Below the pieces are notes generated by a model. That model did not search any database. It was not told where the DNA came from and saw nothing but the letters and a program-made list of their open reading frames with translations. The position numbers and the translations under genes were made by a program. Below are positions 7,525 to 16,639 of a DNA stretch of 60,143 nucleotides, piece after piece. Position 1 is the first letter of the stretch. Each line of letters opens with the position of its first letter. This stretch comes from an uncultured Lentisphaeria bacterium (GTDB lineage Bacteria; Verrucomicrobiota; Lentisphaeria; Oligosphaerales; Oligosphaeraceae): the NCBI GenBank assembly GCA_934661755.1, contig CAKUJM010000012.1:1-60143 (forward strand). The letters run 5' to 3'.

Positions 7525-9663
7525 TCAGAGTTCCATCATGCCCATTGACTTCAAGTATTCGTACACCCCGTTGTAGAAGGCCGGCATCCTCGTGGGATCC
7601 TCTGGAAAACCTTCCGGATTAAGCCGTGGATTGCCATCCGGCACGCAGATCACCATGCCCTGCCTGGCCCGGGTCAAAAGGACACGATAGGCATTGAGCA
7701 TATATTTTCTGGCCTCTTCGTCCCTTTCAGGAATCCACGCAGTGCGTCCATTGAATTTGAAGTAGCTCCACATGCCATTGTCGCAACGCAGGTCGGCATC
7801 CCAAAGCACGCAGGCATAATCCAGTTCCAGCCCCTGGACCTGGATTTCCGTGGCCGCGTCCTCCAGATAATTTGAGGAACGCACGTCGTTCTTGTCCTCG
7901 AGGAACCAATGCACGGCGCACTCATCTCCGGGTGCCAGGACATTCACCGCCTGGGGTTTGAAACGCGCCGCGACCTTGGAGACAAGTATCCCGGTCTGGA
8001 TGGAGCCGCGGGCATTTTCCCTCAGCCACCTCCTGGCCTTGCGGATATCGCGGGTCAGATAGAACATATAGCCGTTGCCGACCACCTCGCTGTACAGTTG
8101 CCCGGCCTGAACATCAAATGAAAGCATGGCATGGATGAAGTCGGACAATCGCTCGGCACGGAAGGAACGGCGATTAACTGCAAGATGAAGCACATCGGAG
8201 TACTGGACTTTCGGGTTGTTTCGCAGCAATTCATTGACCCGGCCCTCGGCGTATTCCGGTGCAGTCAGCCTGCTGGATATATATACATTCCAGTCCTGAA
8301 AATGGGCATTGAGCGCCTTCAGCCATTCGGCAATGCCCGCCTCGCCGGTATTGATTTCCTGTCCGCCGCCGACCAGACAGACGATGACCGCCCAATCCTG
8401 ATGATGATCCAGCGACCAGATCAGGAATGCGGCCTCGGAAAATGGGAAATTTGGGACCTTCAGCTTGTTGCCATAGGTGCCGCCGCGCTTCAGGTAATCC
8501 GCCAGGCGCTTATGGGTCCATGACCGCTGGGCTTCATCAAAGATGGCGACATGCTCCCATTCCCCGTAGCCGCATTCACCGCGGGACACCGCCTTTTCCG
8601 GGTCTATTTCCAGCCGGCCGTTTTCCACCGGATTCTTGATTTTTCCCAGCATGTTGTCACGATAGCGGTGGATGATCTGGATGAATTGCCCCACTTCCCT
8701 CCGGGAATCGGAGAGATTGCGCTTCTGGCCGCGCTGGTCGCACTTTCTCTTGTTGTCCTTGGCCAGCGCCTCGGTAAGCACCGCCACCAACGGGCCGTTT
8801 CCGGAAAGATAAACCGCTCCATCCTCTTTGGAGAATGCCCCATCCTTGTAGCTTTGCTTCACAGCCACCTCCAGGCCGACCAATGTCTTTCCGGCCCCGG
8901 GCACTCCAGTGACAAAGCAGATGCTCTTGGCCTTTTTGCGTTTGCTGGACTCGATCACCTCGAGGATATAGCTGATGGTTGCATCAGTGGAGGCCTTGTC
9001 CGCCTCGTGGCGCGTGATCTCCTCCACCGAATGGTTTTCATATAGCGCCCTGGCCGCTTCAATAATCGTCGGCGTTGGCAAATAGGGGCTGATTATCCAT
9101 TGGAAGCCCCAGCTTTCCGGATTGACGGGACTGCGAAAACGGGAGACGATGTCGCGGATGATCTCCTGCAGCCCCTCCTGGCCGACAATGACGGGATTGA
9201 GAATCTGGTCATGATAAGCCGAGGTCTGCAGTTTCCAATGACGCCGTTCGCATTGGGTCGGAACAAGGATGGGCGCGATCGTCCTGCCGGCGCTGTAGAG
9301 ATGGAAGTTCTTGAGGTCGAGTGCATAGTCGAGGACCTGCTCCACATCCGCCTGCAGCGGCAGCCTCTGATTGACCTTGAATTCCAGGCAGAATACGATC
9401 CCCTCGAGCAGCAGGACGGCATCGATGCGCTTGCCAAGCCTCGGAATATCGTATTCAAAAATGATATGCGCGTCGCCATTTGCCCATGGCTCCAGCGTTT
9501 TCTGCAATATCGTGATTTCATTCTCCCAGGCGGAAATGGCCGTGGTGAGCGCCTCTCCATGGAACGATGAGATGATGACGCCCAGAATCCCCTTTGCATC
9601 TCCGTCAATGAAATCCCGAAGCGGTGCATGATACATGCATCGGTTAGTTGTCGCTTCTGACAT
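7525..9663 (-). CDS. nuclease-helicase fusion, DUF2075 family
   Basis: 712 residues from the ATG at 9663, which has GGAGAAAAG in front; an in-frame ATG 56 codons earlier has no such support and runs through low-complexity DNA. The N-terminus has a PD-(D/E)XK-like signature (D81 in RIDAVLLLEG, then E94 and K96 in CLEFKV). An SF1-like helicase core follows: Walker A TGVPGAGKT (252-260), Walker B IFDEAQ (374-379), and near the C-terminus IQVQGLELDYACVLW and YRVLLTRARQGMVI, which match UvrD-type motifs V and VI. Similar DUF2075 proteins occur as solitary accessory genes and near defence loci. A role in defence against foreign DNA is plausible but unproven. Confidence 0.88.
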   Translation of the reverse strand: MSEATTNRCMYHAPLRDFIDGDAKGILGVIISSFHGEALTTAISAWENEITILQKTLEPWANGDAHIIFEYDIPRLGKRIDAVLLLEGIVFCLEFKVNQRLPLQADVEQVLDYALDLKNFHLYSAGRTIAPILVPTQCERRHWKLQTSAYHDQILNPVIVGQEGLQEIIRDIVSRFRSPVNPESWGFQWIISPYLPTPTIIEAARALYENHSVEEITRHEADKASTDATISYILEVIESSKRKKAKSICFVTGVPGAGKTLVGLEVAVKQSYKDGAFSKEDGAVYLSGNGPLVAVLTEALAKDNKRKCDQRGQKRNLSDSRREVGQFIQIIHRYRDNMLGKIKNPVENGRLEIDPEKAVSRGECGYGEWEHVAIFDEAQRSWTHKRLADYLKRGGTYGNKLKVPNFPFSEAAFLIWSLDHHQDWAVIVCLVGGGQEINTGEAGIAEWLKALNAHFQDWNVYISSRLTAPEYAEGRVNELLRNNPKVQYSDVLHLAVNRRSFRAERLSDFIHAMLSFDVQAGQLYSEVVGNGYMFYLTRDIRKARRWLRENARGSIQTGILVSKVAARFKPQAVNVLAPGDECAVHWFLEDKNDVRSSNYLEDAATEIQVQGLELDYACVLWDADLRCDNGMWSYFKFNGRTAWIPERDEEARKYMLNAYRVLLTRARQGMVICVPDGNPRLNPEGFPEDPTRMPAFYNGVYEYLKSMGMMEL

Positions 9664-9858
9664 GTAGGCTTTTCTCCTGGCGCGCCGTCCCGTAAAAAAA
9701 AAGACATCTTCACGCACTTGCCCATAGTATGGCAGCCCTTGTGCAAATTGCAAGCACGCCGCCAGGCAAAAAAAACGCCGGTGGGTGACGACGGCGGCGG
9801 ATTCTGCCACCGCCGACAAATTTTGGCGCAAAATCCGTGATTTGGGCGAAGACGGCGC

Positions 9859-9886
9859 TTGAAATCCCGAAAATGCGGTTTATCTT
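9859..9886 (+). promoter_or_regulatory. candidate sigma-70 promoter of tRNA-Gln
   Basis: TTGAAA (9859-9864), 16 bp, TATCTT (9881-9886), placed about 46 bp before the mature tRNA 5' end. The spacing and position suit a stable-RNA promoter. Confidence 0.45.
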
Positions 9887-9932
9887 ATGCCGCGTTACCC
9901 GTTTTGACGGCGGGAGCCGAGGATTAAGCGAT

Positions 9933-10006
9933 TGCCCAATGGTGTAATGGTAGCACAACTGATTCTGGTTCAGTTAGTCTAGGTTCGAATCCTGGTTGGG
10001 CAGCCA
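9933..10006 (+). tRNA. tRNA-Gln (anticodon CTG)
   Basis: A full cloverleaf can be drawn: acceptor TGCCCAA pairs with TTGGGCA; anticodon stem ACTGA/TCAGT encloses loop TTCTGGT with anticodon CTG; the T arm contains GGTTCGAATCC. The discriminator is G and CCA is encoded. A terminator hairpin follows. No second copy of its 3' end was seen that would mark an attachment site, although phage remnants lie upstream. Confidence 0.95.
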
Positions 10007-10372
10007 ATCCGCTTTTCAATTTCATCTTTTTTTTGCTGACGGCGGTCAGTTGCAACGCCACCGTTTTAGTGTTTAGTGTCTACTGGAGCCGCCCGCTTTC
10101 TGCGAGGCGGCTTTTTGCTTTTATTCCGGCTTTGTGGCTTCACGGAGAGCCGGATTCCGGTGTCCGCACCGCAAATCCGTGGATTTTTCGCGGCATTCTG
10201 GGGCAGTTTGACGCATGATGGCTTCCCGCTCAAGGCAATGCGGGCGGACGCATTGCCGCCTGCCTGCCCTTGAAAAAAACGCGCACCCCTGACGGATTCA
10301 CGGAACGCCCACGCCAGGACATTTTCCTCCATCCCCCGCACGGCTCCCCGTTTTTTTTAGGAACATCATCAC
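10007..10372. other. 366-bp intergenic region between tRNA-Gln and mreB
   Basis: Apart from the tRNA terminator at 10087-10116 I see no gene. A T-rich tract and AGGAA directly precede the mreB start. No promoter stands out clearly. Confidence 0.5.
10087..10116 (+). terminator. rho-independent terminator after tRNA-Gln
   Basis: AGCCGCC (10087-10093) pairs with GGCGGCT (10106-10112), followed by a run of T. Confidence 0.75.
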
Positions 10373-11443
10373 ATGCTTTGGGATCACATTACCAGCTACT
10401 TTGTCAATGATATCGGCATCGACCTGGGGACAATGAATACGCTGGTGTGGGTCTCCAGCCGGAATTGCATTGCACTGGAGGAGCCGTCGTATGTGGCGGT
10501 CAATGTCTCCACCGGCAAGGTGCGTGCGGTGGGCCTGGAGGCCAAGCGCATGCAGGGGCGCACGCCGGGATTGATCAACGTGGTCCGCCCGATGCGTGAC
10601 GGTGTCATTGCCAATGCCGCGGTAACCGACGAGATGCTGCGCATTTACATTCGCAAGGCGGCGGGATTCAAATTCATGATGCCGCGGGTGCTCATTGCCG
10701 TGCCTTCCGGCATTACCGACGTCGAGGCGCGTGCAGTCCGGGACAGCGCCCATCATGCCGGAGTGCGTGAAGTGCGTCTGGTGGAGGAGCCGTTTGCCTC
10801 GGCGCTGGGCGTGGGGTTGCCGGTGACGGAACCTGACGCCAGCATGATTGTCGATATCGGCGGCGGCACCAGTGAGGTCGCAGTGATTTCCCTGGGGGCG
10901 ATTGTATCATGCAACAGCGAAAAATGCGGCGGTGACGCCATGGATGCGGCGATCATCGCCCACATGCTCAAGGCCCACCAGCTTCAGATTGCGGAGCCTA
11001 CGGCCGAAGCGGTCAAGATTCGCATCGGCAGCGCCTGCCCCCTGCCGGAGAAGCTGACCATGGAGGTCAGCGGCTACGACGTGAGCGGCGGCGCCAATGA
11101 GCGGCGCCCGCGGGCGGTGACTGTGGACTCGGATGAAATCCGGGAGGCGCTGGCGGATCCGCTGTCGCGCATTCTGCGCACAGTCCACAAGACGATTTCG
11201 AATTGCGGACCGGAGCTGGCGGCGCGGCTGCTCAGCAATGGCATCACCCTGGCGGGCGGCGGGTCGCTGCTGCGGGGACTGGACACATTCATTGCCAGCG
11301 AATCCGGATTGCGCACTGTGGTGGGCAACGATCCGTTGCACGCAGTGGTCAATGGCACCGGCGTGCTTTTGCGGGAGAGTGCAGACGAGGTATTCGGCGG
11401 CCATCATGAATCCATGCTGATCGGCCATGGGTCGGTGGATTGA
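10373..11443 (+). CDS. mreB: rod shape-determining actin homologue MreB
   Basis: 356 residues. MreB filaments guide lateral cell-wall synthesis at the inner membrane. Actin-fold phosphate motifs are clear: GIDLGTMNTLVWV near the start, VDIGGGTSEVAV in the middle, and LAGGGSLLRGLD for the adenosine site. A short amphipathic-like N-terminus precedes the first motif, as in Gram-negative MreB. AGGAA lies a suitable distance before the ATG. No mreC, mreD or rodA follows, so this copy sits outside the usual mre cluster; a second mreB elsewhere is possible. Confidence 0.93.
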   Translation: MLWDHITSYFVNDIGIDLGTMNTLVWVSSRNCIALEEPSYVAVNVSTGKVRAVGLEAKRMQGRTPGLINVVRPMRDGVIANAAVTDEMLRIYIRKAAGFKFMMPRVLIAVPSGITDVEARAVRDSAHHAGVREVRLVEEPFASALGVGLPVTEPDASMIVDIGGGTSEVAVISLGAIVSCNSEKCGGDAMDAAIIAHMLKAHQLQIAEPTAEAVKIRIGSACPLPEKLTMEVSGYDVSGGANERRPRAVTVDSDEIREALADPLSRILRTVHKTISNCGPELAARLLSNGITLAGGGSLLRGLDTFIASESGLRTVVGNDPLHAVVNGTGVLLRESADEVFGGHHESMLIGHGSVD

Positions 11444-11521
11444 TCCGCACGCCTGTTTCCTCCGTCTCCTGGGGTTGCCGGCTTTTTTGCGTACCGGCGG
11501 CATCACTGTGCTGCGGTGACA

Positions 11522-12385
11522 ATGGTGTTTTCAGGTGCTATGTTAAGGTTGCGTCGAATATCAATGCCGTCGGTGCTGTTCTGGCTGGCGGCCTTCACCG
11601 TCTTTTCCTTTTTTTTCCCGCTGGGTTCCTCCGATGTGGCATCTGACGTGGCCCATGAGGAGGTGGTTGCCAGCTCCTGCAGGAAGAAGAAGTCAGGCAC
11701 GGGATCGGGCAGCCGCAAGCGCAACGCCAGCCAGTGCGGGAAAAAGCCCCGCTCCCGGAAGAACGGCGGAATCGCATCCGCACTGGAGCAAAAGCAGCCT
11801 GTCCGGCGTATCCGGCGTTCAAATCCGGCGGAGCCATCCGGCATCGATGCAGGACGGCCAACTGCCATGCCGGCGCGCACATCAACTCCGGTGCGCCGCA
11901 TCCCCCCGGCGGACGCGGCGTCCCCGCCCGCATCCACGCAACCCATGCCGGCTGCAACCCGCGGGGAGATGATAAGGGCACGGGTGGTCCGGGTGATCGA
12001 TGGTGACACCATCACCGTCCAGCGGAAAAATGGCCGCAAGGGGCAATACGAGAAGATCCGGATTTTGGGCATTGACGCCCCGGAGCGCAGCCAGGCCTGG
12101 GGGCCGGAGGCCGGGCGGAAACTGGCGGTGATGATCCACAGCCAGGAAGTCAGGCTTGAGGTTGCGAACACCGACCGTTATGGCCGGACGGTGGCGAAGG
12201 TCTGGATTGGCGACACTGATGTCGGACTGGCAATGATTCGTGCCGGGCTGGCTTGGCACTACCGCCAGTACTACAATGACGCCGAATACGCCGAGGCGGA
12301 AAAATACGCACGCGCGCGGCGGCTTGGACTCTGGCACGACGAAAAGCCGCTGGAGCCGCGCTTTTATCGCCGGGGCGGCAAATGA
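11522..12385 (+). CDS. thermonuclease family (SNase-like) exported nuclease
   Basis: About 287 residues. A basic N-terminus and hydrophobic segment (FWLAAFTVFSFFFPLG) act as a signal or membrane anchor. A ~100-residue disordered Arg/Pro/Ala-rich linker follows, then a staphylococcal-nuclease fold: RVIDGDTITVQ, the active-site Arg/Asp set in ILGIDAPER, and NTDRYGRTVAKVW, with GLAWHYRQY near the end. Probably hydrolyses nucleic acid outside the inner membrane. Starts at 11522, 11540 or 11564 are all possible; the anchor is kept in each. The ~70-bp gap from mreB suggests separate or loosely coupled expression. Confidence 0.85.
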   Translation: MVFSGAMLRLRRISMPSVLFWLAAFTVFSFFFPLGSSDVASDVAHEEVVASSCRKKKSGTGSGSRKRNASQCGKKPRSRKNGGIASALEQKQPVRRIRRSNPAEPSGIDAGRPTAMPARTSTPVRRIPPADAASPPASTQPMPAATRGEMIRARVVRVIDGDTITVQRKNGRKGQYEKIRILGIDAPERSQAWGPEAGRKLAVMIHSQEVRLEVANTDRYGRTVAKVWIGDTDVGLAMIRAGLAWHYRQYYNDAEYAEAEKYARARRLGLWHDEKPLEPRFYRRGGK

Positions 12386-12502
12386 ACCGCGGGGATATCG
12401 ACAGCAGACGCAAGGCGGAATCATTTGCGCCATGGACATTTCCGCAATGATCACGGATGAATTCAGTGGCTTGAACTTTGCAGACAACGAGGAGGAAGCG
12501 CA

Positions 12503-13306
12503 ATGAAAAACAATACAGCCATGCATTTTCTGACGGCATTTCTTGTCCTTTGTGCGTTCTCGCTTTTTGCCCAATTTGGCGGAATGCCGGGAGGAAATCC
12601 GCCGCCGGGACGCCAGCCGGGAATGCCGGGAGGAAATCCGCCGCCGAATGTGAGGCCGGGAGAACCGCGGCCAGTTTCGCCCCCCAAGCCAGTGTCGCCC
12701 CCCAAGCCGGTTTCCCCGCCGGTCCAGCCCGGGCAGGTGAGGCCGCAACCGCCACCGCCGGTGCAGCCGCCCAAACCGCCGGTGCAGCCGCCCAAACCGC
12801 CACATCCGCATCCCCACCCGCAACCTCCTCCGCCGCCGCCTCCGCCGCCGGTGGTAGTGATCCCGCCCCAGGTGAACTACTCTGTGGCCGATTTGCCACG
12901 CCGTGGACGGACCACTCCGGTTGGCTGGACTGACGATTTCAATTATGCATTGGAGTTTGCGCGCCAGAATGGGTGCGCGGCGCTGGTGCTGTTCACTGGT
13001 TCGGACTGGTGCCATTGGTGCAAAGTGCTGAAGAAGAACGTGCTCGAAAAGGGTGAATTCAAGCGTTTTGCCGAACGCAATCTGGTTTTGGTCTTCGTTG
13101 ATTCGCCGCGACGCCGTTCGGGGATGCCGCGGGATCTGCTGGACGCCAATGTGGCGTTGGGCGAGCGCTATGGTGTGAGGGGCTATCCGCATACGTTGAT
13201 AATGACTGCCTCAGGGAAGGTCCTGGGCGAAATTTCCGGGTACAGCGACGATTATCTGCCGCAGGTGCGTGACGCGCTCAGGCGCGGCGGGTATCGCATA
13301 CGCTGA
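12503..13306 (+). CDS. secreted thioredoxin-like protein with long proline-rich linker
   Basis: 267 residues: a signal peptide (FLTAFLVLCAFSLFA), about 100 residues of Gly/Pro repeats (GMPGGNPPPG twice, VSPPKP three times, VQPPKPP twice, then His-Pro and poly-Pro), and a C-terminal thioredoxin domain. The domain contains LFTGSDWCHWCKVLK with a CxxC redox site and a cis-Pro loop GVRGYPHTLI. Likely a periplasmic thiol-disulfide protein held off the membrane by a stiff linker. AGGAGGAAG precedes the start. A 24-codon frame (12432-12506) overlaps the start by ATGA and could be a coupled leader, though this may be chance. The linker repeats are prone to length change. Confidence 0.85.
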   Translation: MKNNTAMHFLTAFLVLCAFSLFAQFGGMPGGNPPPGRQPGMPGGNPPPNVRPGEPRPVSPPKPVSPPKPVSPPVQPGQVRPQPPPPVQPPKPPVQPPKPPHPHPHPQPPPPPPPPPVVVIPPQVNYSVADLPRRGRTTPVGWTDDFNYALEFARQNGCAALVLFTGSDWCHWCKVLKKNVLEKGEFKRFAERNLVLVFVDSPRRRSGMPRDLLDANVALGERYGVRGYPHTLIMTASGKVLGEISGYSDDYLPQVRDALRRGGYRIR

Positions 13307-13336
13307 CCGCAGTGATGCAGTCAGCGCAATTGCCAG

Positions 13337-14761
13337 ATGTCAGAAAAGCGAAAAAAAGAGAATGCGCCAGCCGGACGCAGCCGTCCGACAGAAAGGTCCA
13401 AGCCCCCAAAGGGTCCGAAGCCGGATCGCGGCCTCACGCGGCCTCGCGACTCCGGGGTGATGGCGATGCGGTGCGACAACTGGATGTATGGATCGTCCTG
13501 GGGGAACAACGGTCTTCAGGACAGCTATTTGCACGAAGTGTCGTCTTTTCCGCTGCTCACCCAGGAGAAGGAAGCCGAGTGCACCCGGCGTTTTGGCGAA
13601 GCGCGTTCGCAAATGCGAGACCTGGTGGAGGATTTCCCCCAGGTGATCTTCGCCAAGATCCGGGTTTTGGCGGAGGGCGCCGGCGAGGTCCGGCTCTCCA
13701 ATTACATGGATCTGGAGCTGGACGAGAACAACGTCTATAGCAATGACACGGTTGAGCAGCTCAGTCTCAACGCCCTGAAAAGCCTGCTGAAGCATGAGAA
13801 TGCGATCATCGACGAGATTGCCGGCATCCGCAAGGAGCAGCGCCGGGACGGACAGGAGCAGCTGCAGCTGGATCTGACCGAGGTCCTCGCCAAATATCTC
13901 CAGGAGGGATGCAAGGCGCACTTCCGACAGCGCTTCTACACCGAGTGCGTCCAGATGTTCATCACCGGGAATTGGAAGGCCAAGGGGGTTCCGGAGTCGG
14001 AGCAGCAGCAGATGCGGGAGAAGATGGAGGTCGTATCCCGCCAGGCCATTGATGCCATGAACGAGCTGGTCGAGGGCAACCTCCGGCTGGTAATATCGAT
14101 TGCGCGCCGTTATTCCTGCGCAATCGTGCCGCTTTCCGACCTGGTCCAGGAGGGCAACATCGGATTGATGCGCGCAGTCGAGAGCTTCGAATACAAACTG
14201 GGCCATCGCTTCAGCACCTATGCGTCATATTGGGTGCGCCAGGCTATCAGCCATGCCATCAACGCCCAGAGCCGGCCGATACGCATGCCGGTCAATATCC
14301 TGCGCCAGCTGGCGCACATCCACCACGCCGAACGCCAGTTCCTCCAGGAAAACGGCCGCATCCCGACTGTTGATGAACTGGGGGCGATTCTGGATCTGAC
14401 TCCGGCACGGATTCGCGCCCTGCAGAAGATGGGTCAGCAGCCGCTTTCGCTGCAGGCGGTCGCCGCCGGTGACAGCGAGTGGGGGGACTTGCTGGCTGAC
14501 AACAGCGTAATTTCGCCGCATGACGAGTATGCCCGTGAGAACGTGAAGAACTCGCTGCGCATGGCCCTGGGGACCCTCGAGGAACGCGAACGGGAAATTC
14601 TGATCCGTCGCTTCGGAATCATGGGTCAGCCGGTCGAGACCCTCGACCAGATTGCCGCGCGCTTCAAGCTCACCAGCGAAAGGATCCGCCAGATTGAGAC
14701 TTCGGCTCTGCGCAAGCTGCGCACCCCGAAGGCCAATCGCTTCCTGGACGAACTGCGTTGA
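13337..14761 (+). CDS. sigma-70 family RNA polymerase sigma factor (RpoD/RpoS-like)
   Basis: 474 residues as read. Region 1.2 is at DSYLHEVSSFPLLTQEKEAE. A ~120-residue non-conserved insert follows, as in primary sigma factors. Region 2 contains NLRLVISIARRYS, DLVQEGNIGLMRAVESFEY and RFSTYASYWVRQAISHAI; region 3 contains RIPTVDELG; region 4 contains EREREILIRRFG and LTSERIRQIETSALRKLR. Region 1.1 is absent, so it may be the housekeeping factor or an RpoS-type sibling. The start is uncertain: the basic stretch before the ATGs at 13460 and 13466 is not conserved, and GGGGTG precedes 13460. Confidence 0.9.
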   Translation: MSEKRKKENAPAGRSRPTERSKPPKGPKPDRGLTRPRDSGVMAMRCDNWMYGSSWGNNGLQDSYLHEVSSFPLLTQEKEAECTRRFGEARSQMRDLVEDFPQVIFAKIRVLAEGAGEVRLSNYMDLELDENNVYSNDTVEQLSLNALKSLLKHENAIIDEIAGIRKEQRRDGQEQLQLDLTEVLAKYLQEGCKAHFRQRFYTECVQMFITGNWKAKGVPESEQQQMREKMEVVSRQAIDAMNELVEGNLRLVISIARRYSCAIVPLSDLVQEGNIGLMRAVESFEYKLGHRFSTYASYWVRQAISHAINAQSRPIRMPVNILRQLAHIHHAERQFLQENGRIPTVDELGAILDLTPARIRALQKMGQQPLSLQAVAAGDSEWGDLLADNSVISPHDEYARENVKNSLRMALGTLEEREREILIRRFGIMGQPVETLDQIAARFKLTSERIRQIETSALRKLRTPKANRFLDELR

Positions 14762-15319
14762 GGAGCATTCCGCGACCGTATGCCGACCGGCGGCCAAGTG
14801 CCGTCGCGGAAAATGCCTGCGCATCCGAATTGATTGGATTGGCCTTCCGGGTGGCGTGCCGCAAACCCCCAGGGTTTTGCAGGCATTTTTGAGTCTGATT
14901 GGCAAAAGCAACTGCGATCAGGTGGCTGCGCATGGAGGCAGTTGCGTCAAACTGCCCACCAATGACGCGAAAATGCCATGAATTTACGGTACGGCATCCC
15001 CGCCTGCCTCACGGATTCATGGTTTATATTACGTCAATTTCCGCAATTGTGCGCCAATGTCCAAAAAAGCTGGATCGGTGAGGCTTGATGGCTTTGCGCC
15101 ATGACGGAAGATGATTGCGAAACTGCAAATCCGGGACGGCGATGCGGTGACACGAGGCGGCGGGGCGGCGTGATCCGGCCAGCACCCCGGAACCGGGCGG
15201 CGAAGCCTTCGGGCAAAATGCCGCCAAAAAGCCTGGGGCCGCCGTTTTGCAATCATCTTCAAAACATCATGACGCAGAAAAGCAGCTTCACCGAATTCAG
15301 GACAAAGAATAATTTCTAG
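14762..15319. other. 558-bp gene-free region between sigma factor and ketosynthase
   Basis: No coding frame here looks real. It holds a 9-bp inverted repeat (14768-14776 with 14803-14811), a weak terminator-like hairpin at 14861-14890, and an AT-richer patch around 15015-15050 that could host a promoter. A structured RNA or long leader for the ketosynthase gene cannot be excluded. Confidence 0.45.
14861..14890 (+). terminator. weak candidate terminator
   Basis: GCAAACCC pairs with GGGTTTTGC across a three-base loop, with one bulge, and a run of five T lies six bases further on. It is placed 100 bp after the sigma factor stop. Confidence 0.3.
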
Positions 15320-16573
15320 ATGCATCCCAAAAATCCCCACGAACGCATTGTCATCACCGGTGTCGGGCTTACCGCGCCCAATGGCAACAACCTGTCGGAA
15401 TTCCGCCAGAGCCTGCTCAATGGCCGCTCAGGCGTGCAGCCGATCCAGTTGCGTTATTTTGGCGCCGCGCTGGCGGGGCTGTGTGATTTCGATCCCCTCA
15501 AATACCAGCGGAAGCGCGACATCCGCACCGGCACCCGCGCCGGGTCGATTGCCATCTATTGCGTCGGGGAGGCAATTGCGGACTCCGGGATCGACTTGGC
15601 GAAATGCGATCCCGCACGGCTGGGGGTGTTCATTGGCATCACCGAACATGGCAATGTCGAGACCGAGAACGAGATCTACGAAATCAGCAAATACAATTAC
15701 GACGTCAACTACTGGTCGCACTATCACAACCCCCGTACCGTCGCCAACAATCCCGCCGGCGAGGTGACAGTCAAATTCGGAATCAGCGGTCCGCATTTCA
15801 CCATCGGCGCGGCCTGCGCCTCCGGAAATCTGGGCATTGTCTCCGGCGCACAGCAGCTGCTGCTGGACGAGGTTGATGTGGCGTTTGCCGGCGGCGTCTC
15901 CGAAAGCCCGGGGACCTTTGGCATATTCGCGGCCTTCCACAGCCAGGGCGCGCTGGCGCAGAACGAGGATCCGGCCCGGGCCAGCCGCCCCTTCGACATG
16001 AAGCGCAATGGCATTGTGGTGTCCGAGGGCGGCGCCGTCTATGTGCTCGAGCGGCTGGACCATGCCCTCGCCCGCGGTGCCAGAATCTACGGCGAGCTGG
16101 CGGGATGGTGCTACAACTCGGATGCGACCGACATGGTGCTTCCCAATCCGGAACGCCAGGCGCAATGCGTCCGAAAGGCCCTGGAAAAGGCGGGGATGGC
16201 TCCGGAGGAGATCTCCATCGTCAATACCCATGCCACCGGAACCCATGCCGGCGACATCAAGGAATGCACCGCCTTGCGCGAAGTGTTCGCAGACCGCTGC
16301 GGGAACACCTATTTCAACAATACCAAGAGCTTCATTGGCCATTGCATGGGCGCGGCGGCGGCGTTGGAACTGGCAGGCAATCTGCCCTCCTTCGATGACA
16401 ACATCGTCCACCCGACGATCAACGTCGACGAGCTTGATCCGGAGTGCGCCCTGCGCAATCTGGTCTGCAACCAGCCGGTCGAGGCCGCCGGCAGGGTGAC
16501 CTCGATTCTCAACAATTCCTTCGGGATGGTCGGCATCAACTGCGTGACAATAGTCAGGAAATGCCAGCCCTAG
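15320..16573 (+). CDS. beta-ketoacyl synthase (FabF/KAS II-like)
   Basis: 417 residues. Condensing enzymes of this family extend acyl chains on an acyl carrier protein. The Cys-His-His triad is present: C166 in GAACASGN, H304 in NTHATGTHAGD and H341 in SFIGHCMGAA. The N-terminal VITGVGLTAPNGNN and the C-terminal NNSFGMVGIN are typical. Sequence around residues 110-140 departs from ordinary FabF. An acyl carrier protein gene follows at 66 bp, while fabD, fabG and fabZ are absent. The pair looks like a dedicated side pathway rather than bulk fatty acid synthesis. Product unknown. Confidence 0.92.
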   Translation: MHPKNPHERIVITGVGLTAPNGNNLSEFRQSLLNGRSGVQPIQLRYFGAALAGLCDFDPLKYQRKRDIRTGTRAGSIAIYCVGEAIADSGIDLAKCDPARLGVFIGITEHGNVETENEIYEISKYNYDVNYWSHYHNPRTVANNPAGEVTVKFGISGPHFTIGAACASGNLGIVSGAQQLLLDEVDVAFAGGVSESPGTFGIFAAFHSQGALAQNEDPARASRPFDMKRNGIVVSEGGAVYVLERLDHALARGARIYGELAGWCYNSDATDMVLPNPERQAQCVRKALEKAGMAPEEISIVNTHATGTHAGDIKECTALREVFADRCGNTYFNNTKSFIGHCMGAAAALELAGNLPSFDDNIVHPTINVDELDPECALRNLVCNQPVEAAGRVTSILNNSFGMVGINCVTIVRKCQP

Positions 16574-16639
16574 CGTGGCGCCCCATCCCTTGTACGGATT
16601 TCCACCAGAACCGACAACTGAATGCAACAAGGAGATAAA

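Noticed and set aside
9933..10006. tRNA-Gln as an occupied phage attachment site
   Set aside because: The phage remnants lie nearby, but I found no second copy of the tRNA 3' end around 5500-9900, and no integrase is present.
12432..12506. 24-codon leader peptide before the thioredoxin gene
   Set aside because: It overlaps the start by ATGA, but it is short, has no clear ribosome site of its own and could arise by chance; mentioned only in the gene entry.
15428..16630. 400-residue minus-strand ORF opposite the ketosynthase gene
   Set aside because: Shadow frame in GC-rich coding DNA; the plus-strand gene has an intact catalytic triad.
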